Origin: Leptospira idonii
GTDB taxonomy: Bacteria; Spirochaetota; Leptospiria; Leptospirales; Leptospiraceae
DNA: 64,000 nucleotides
Direction of reading: 5' to 3'
Assembly (NCBI RefSeq): GCF_004770995.1
Contig: NZ_RQHW01000028.1
Span: 1-64,000, forward strand
In this document: in pieces, positions 61,790 through 64,000 of the stretch
Position numbering within the stretch: the first letter of the stretch is position 1
Layout of the letters: each line of letters begins with the position of its first letter
Made by a program: the position numbers and the translations under genes
Notes under the pieces: generated by a model
The model's database searches: none
What the model saw: only the letters and a program-made list of their open reading frames with translations
What the model was told of the DNA's origin: nothing

Positions 61790-62872
61790 TTGAGAAAAAT
61801 CATCCACATCGACATGGACGCTTTTTATGCTTCCGTGGAACAAAGAGACCACCCTGAGATGAGAGGAAAACCCGTTGTAGTAGGTGGTCCTCCGAATTCC
61901 AGAGGAGTGGTCTGTGCTGCCAGCTACGAAGCGAGAAAGTTCGGAGTGAGATCCGCTATGTCTTGTTATCAGGCGTTTCAACTTTGCCCGGAAGCGATTT
62001 TCACTCCTCCTCGTTTCGATGCCTATCGAATGGTATCCTCCGAGATCAGAGCCATCTTTCACGAATACACCGATTTGGTGGAACCTCTGTCCCTGGATGA
62101 AGCTTATTTGGATGTCACTGAAAACAAAAAAGGAATCCCGCATGCAAGTGTGATCGCCAGAGAAATCAGAGAAAAAGTATTTCGCAAAACAGGAGTTACT
62201 TGTTCTGCGGGGGTTGCAGAAAATAAATTTTTGGCAAAAATGGCATCCGAAAAAAACAAGCCGAACGGGCTTTTTGTCATTCTTCCTGAGGAAGGTGCCG
62301 CCTTTTTGGAAAATCTAAGTTTGGATAAGTTTCACGGAATCGGAAAAAAGACTTATGAAAAGATGTTGGCTTTGGGTTGGAAAACGGGAAGAGATCTAAA
62401 ACAATCCAAGGAAGAAGAACTCACCAAACAATTCGGTAAAATGGGAAGGTATTACTTTCAAATGGTGAGAGGTCTTGATGAAAGACCTGTGGTTTCTTTT
62501 AGAGATCCTAAATCCATCGGAGTAGAGACCACCTTCGAAAAAGACAGCATGGATTTGAATCATCTCACTTCCGTTTTAGAATCCATTGCGGAAGAGGTGG
62601 AAGAAAGGCTTGGTCGCAAAAATAAAAAAGGAAAAACGATCACTCTTAAAATCAAATTCGCCGATTTCACTGCGAAGTCCAGAAGCGTTACAGTAGAAAA
62701 ATTTTTATTCTTGGCTTCAGATTTATTGGAACAATCTTCGATTTTATTGACAGGTGTTTGGAAAGAGAACATCAACCCCGTCAAAAAAGTAAGACTCATA
62801 GGCATCTCCGTTTCCAATCTGGATCTTTCCAAAAAAGAGGACGACAACCAATTGAGTTTATTTGCCGAATAG
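61790..62872 (+). CDS. dinB: DNA polymerase IV (Y family)
   Basis: A 360-aa translesion polymerase. Catalytic residues are in HIDMDAFYASVEQ and LSLDEAYLDVT; the helix-hairpin-helix GIGKKTYEKM and the little-finger domain follow. The C-terminal NQLSLFAE is a likely sliding-clamp-binding motif. The start is TTG at 61790 with GAGGGA upstream. An SOS box is not apparent in the short upstream region. The esterase gene starts 9 bp after it. Confidence 0.96.
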   Translation: MRKIIHIDMDAFYASVEQRDHPEMRGKPVVVGGPPNSRGVVCAASYEARKFGVRSAMSCYQAFQLCPEAIFTPPRFDAYRMVSSEIRAIFHEYTDLVEPLSLDEAYLDVTENKKGIPHASVIAREIREKVFRKTGVTCSAGVAENKFLAKMASEKNKPNGLFVILPEEGAAFLENLSLDKFHGIGKKTYEKMLALGWKTGRDLKQSKEEELTKQFGKMGRYYFQMVRGLDERPVVSFRDPKSIGVETTFEKDSMDLNHLTSVLESIAEEVEERLGRKNKKGKTITLKIKFADFTAKSRSVTVEKFLFLASDLLEQSSILLTGVWKENINPVKKVRLIGISVSNLDLSKKEDDNQLSLFAE

Positions 62873-62881
62873 GAATTATAT

Positions 62882-63586
62882 ATGTTAGATGACGCTGAAG
62901 ATCAGTTAGAAACTTTAGGACCTCTGCAGGTTCTGCGTGTGAAGGGAGATCCCGATGCTCCTACCATCGTTCTTTTTCACGGATATGGAGCTAGTGCCTT
63001 CGATTTATTTCCCATCCACGACGTTTTAGTTACGGATCAAAAATTCAACTGGATCTTCCCGCACGGACATCTTCAAGTTCCGATTATGCCAGGTTATACG
63101 GGAAGGGCTTGGTTTCCCATCGACATGGTTGCCTTGCAGGAAGCGATTCGTAACAACGACTTCCGTAATTTCGCAAACAGGGATCCGGAAGGACTGGATG
63201 TAGCAAGGGAAGCATCTCTTCTTATGCTTCAGGCTTTGGGAGTCCCTTGGGACCAGTTGATTTTGGGAGGTTTCTCTCAAGGGGCTATGTTATCTACTGA
63301 CATTACTTTAAGAAATGAAAAGACTCCCAAAGGGCAAATCATACTTTCCGGTTCTTTGGTGAATGAAGCCTTATGGAGCACTCTCGCTCCCCAAAAATCC
63401 AATCTGCGTTTCTTCCAATCTCACGGAGAACAAGACCCTATTCTAGGTTATGCGAATGCCAAAAAATTGGAAAAGCTGCTTCGTGATTCGGGGTTGCTGG
63501 GGGAATTCATCGGATTCCCGGGCGGGCATGAGATCCCTCATATAGTGCTGCAGGGAATGAGCAGATATCTGAATAGTCTGTCATAA
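62882..63586 (+). CDS. Phospholipase/carboxylesterase family alpha/beta-hydrolase
   Basis: A 234-aa esterase with FHGYGASAFD, nucleophile GGFSQGAM, Asp in GEQDPILGY and His in GGHEIPH, so the triad is complete. It belongs to the acyl-protein-thioesterase-like group (Abhydrolase_2). Substrate unknown. It is 9 bp behind dinB and followed by a terminator. Confidence 0.9.
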   Translation: MLDDAEDQLETLGPLQVLRVKGDPDAPTIVLFHGYGASAFDLFPIHDVLVTDQKFNWIFPHGHLQVPIMPGYTGRAWFPIDMVALQEAIRNNDFRNFANRDPEGLDVAREASLLMLQALGVPWDQLILGGFSQGAMLSTDITLRNEKTPKGQIILSGSLVNEALWSTLAPQKSNLRFFQSHGEQDPILGYANAKKLEKLLRDSGLLGEFIGFPGGHEIPHIVLQGMSRYLNSLS

Positions 63587-63608
63587 ATCTTTCCGAAAAC
63601 AAAAAGAT

Positions 63609-63640
63609 AGGCGGGTAAAATGCTTGCCTGTTTTATTTTT
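63609..63640 (+). terminator. Rho-independent terminator behind the esterase gene
   Basis: AGGCGGG (63609-63615) pairs with CTTGCCT (63623-63629), with two G-U pairs and a 7-base loop, followed by GTTTTATTTTT. It separates the dinB-esterase transcript from the DUF547 gene. Confidence 0.7.
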
Positions 63641-63668
63641 CGAATGTATGTTATGGGATTGAATTCTT

Positions 63669-64000
63669 ATGAAACGATCCCTATTGATTTCCGTCTTTTT
63701 TTCTTTCGTGACCGGAAGCGTTTTGGCGCAAGGGTTCGACCATTCTCATAAGACCTGGGACAGTTTGTCCCATAAATATGTTGTGAACGGGCTTGTTTCC
63801 TACAAGGGGATTGCTTCTTCCGACCAATCGGTTCTTAAATCGTATTTAGATTCTCTCTCCCAAGTTTCCGAAACAGAATACTCTAAATTTACAAAAGAAG
63901 AAAAATTAGCCTTTTTGATCAATGCCTACAATGCGTTCACTGTGCAGTTGATTTTGGATCATTATCCTTTGAAGAGCATTACCGATATAGGTGGTCCTTT
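63669..64000 (+). CDS. DUF547 protein, exported, cut by the window end
   Basis: The ATG at 63669 opens a frame that runs off the window after 110 codons. A signal peptide (KRSLLISVFFSFVTGSVLAQ) is followed by VNGLVSYKGI and the DUF547-like block EEKLAFLINAYNAFTVQLIL. DUF547 proteins are exported and of unknown function. The 3' part is outside the window. Confidence 0.85.
   Translation, partial: MKRSLLISVFFSFVTGSVLAQGFDHSHKTWDSLSHKYVVNGLVSYKGIASSDQSVLKSYLDSLSQVSETEYSKFTKEEKLAFLINAYNAFTVQLILDHYPLKSITDIGGP

Noticed and set aside
1..64000. tRNA, rRNA, CRISPR array, insertion sequence or prophage
   Set aside because: Gaps are mostly under 200 bp, contain no cloverleaf-like or repeat-spacer pattern, and no transposase, integrase or phage gene is seen.

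Overview
The window looks like chromosomal DNA of a spirochaete of the genus Leptospira or a close relative. The main reasons are lineage-typical proteins: two LruC-type surface lipoproteins in tandem, a DUF1564-type protein, a small Cys-rich lipoprotein of the TIGR04454 type, an Lsa36-like surface protein, many lipoproteins with relaxed lipoboxes, and several dCache chemoreceptors. TTG and GTG starts are frequent. Base composition is moderate (low to mid forties percent GC by eye, not computed). I see no rRNA, tRNA, CRISPR array, insertion sequence or prophage. Genes are packed tightly and many neighbours overlap by 4 bp.

Layout. 0-5 kb: an atypical histidine-kinase-like protein, a zinc-free MDR oxidoreductase, then an SDR plus a large fusion of a DUF1295 membrane domain to a coclaurine-N-methyltransferase/cyclopropane-synthase-like methyltransferase. 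5-11 kb: DEAD helicase, exported MsrA-MsrB, a degenerate nucleotidyltransferase with a tiny partner, a DUF1564 protein and a lipoprotein. 10-16 kb: EpmB-like aminomutase divergent from efp, which leads a run of mtnB-like aldolase, two SDRs and a 612-aa orphan. 16-21 kb: CorA, M61 peptidase, an unannotated small transcription unit, a chemoreceptor. 21-30 kb: small envelope proteins, an EamA transporter, an Lsa36-like protein and two tandem chemoreceptors with almost identical 3' halves. 30-37 kb: a SAM-cycle locus (ArsR-methyltransferase regulator with a perfect palindromic operator, ahcY, ferredoxin, metH). 37-49 kb: an AT-rich lipoprotein gene, pfkA, argB with a GAF-PP2C phosphatase and coiled-coil protein, nitrilase, alr, class V aminotransferase, BASS transporter, rpmG (53 codons) and a DksA relative without its zinc cysteines. 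49-57 kb: O-antigen ligase-like protein, compact acyl-AMP ligase, two LruC proteins. 57-64 kb: ubiE, ExbB/ExbD, a histidine kinase with a response regulator-PP2C partner, dinB, an esterase, and a DUF547 protein cut by the window end.

How parts work together. The regulator, ahcY and metH should detoxify S-adenosylhomocysteine and regenerate methionine, with the regulator probably sensing the cycle. EpmB and EF-P form a lysine beta-lysylation pair (the ligase EpmA is not here). The two PP2C phosphatases suggest partner-switching control. The most unusual items are the small transcription unit at 18.63-18.85 kb (consensus -35, near-complete Shine-Dalgarno, 18-codon ORF, nested hairpins), the DUF1295-methyltransferase fusion, and the chemoreceptor gene-conversion tract. 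All functional statements come from reading the sequence and from memory of the families; nothing was searched.
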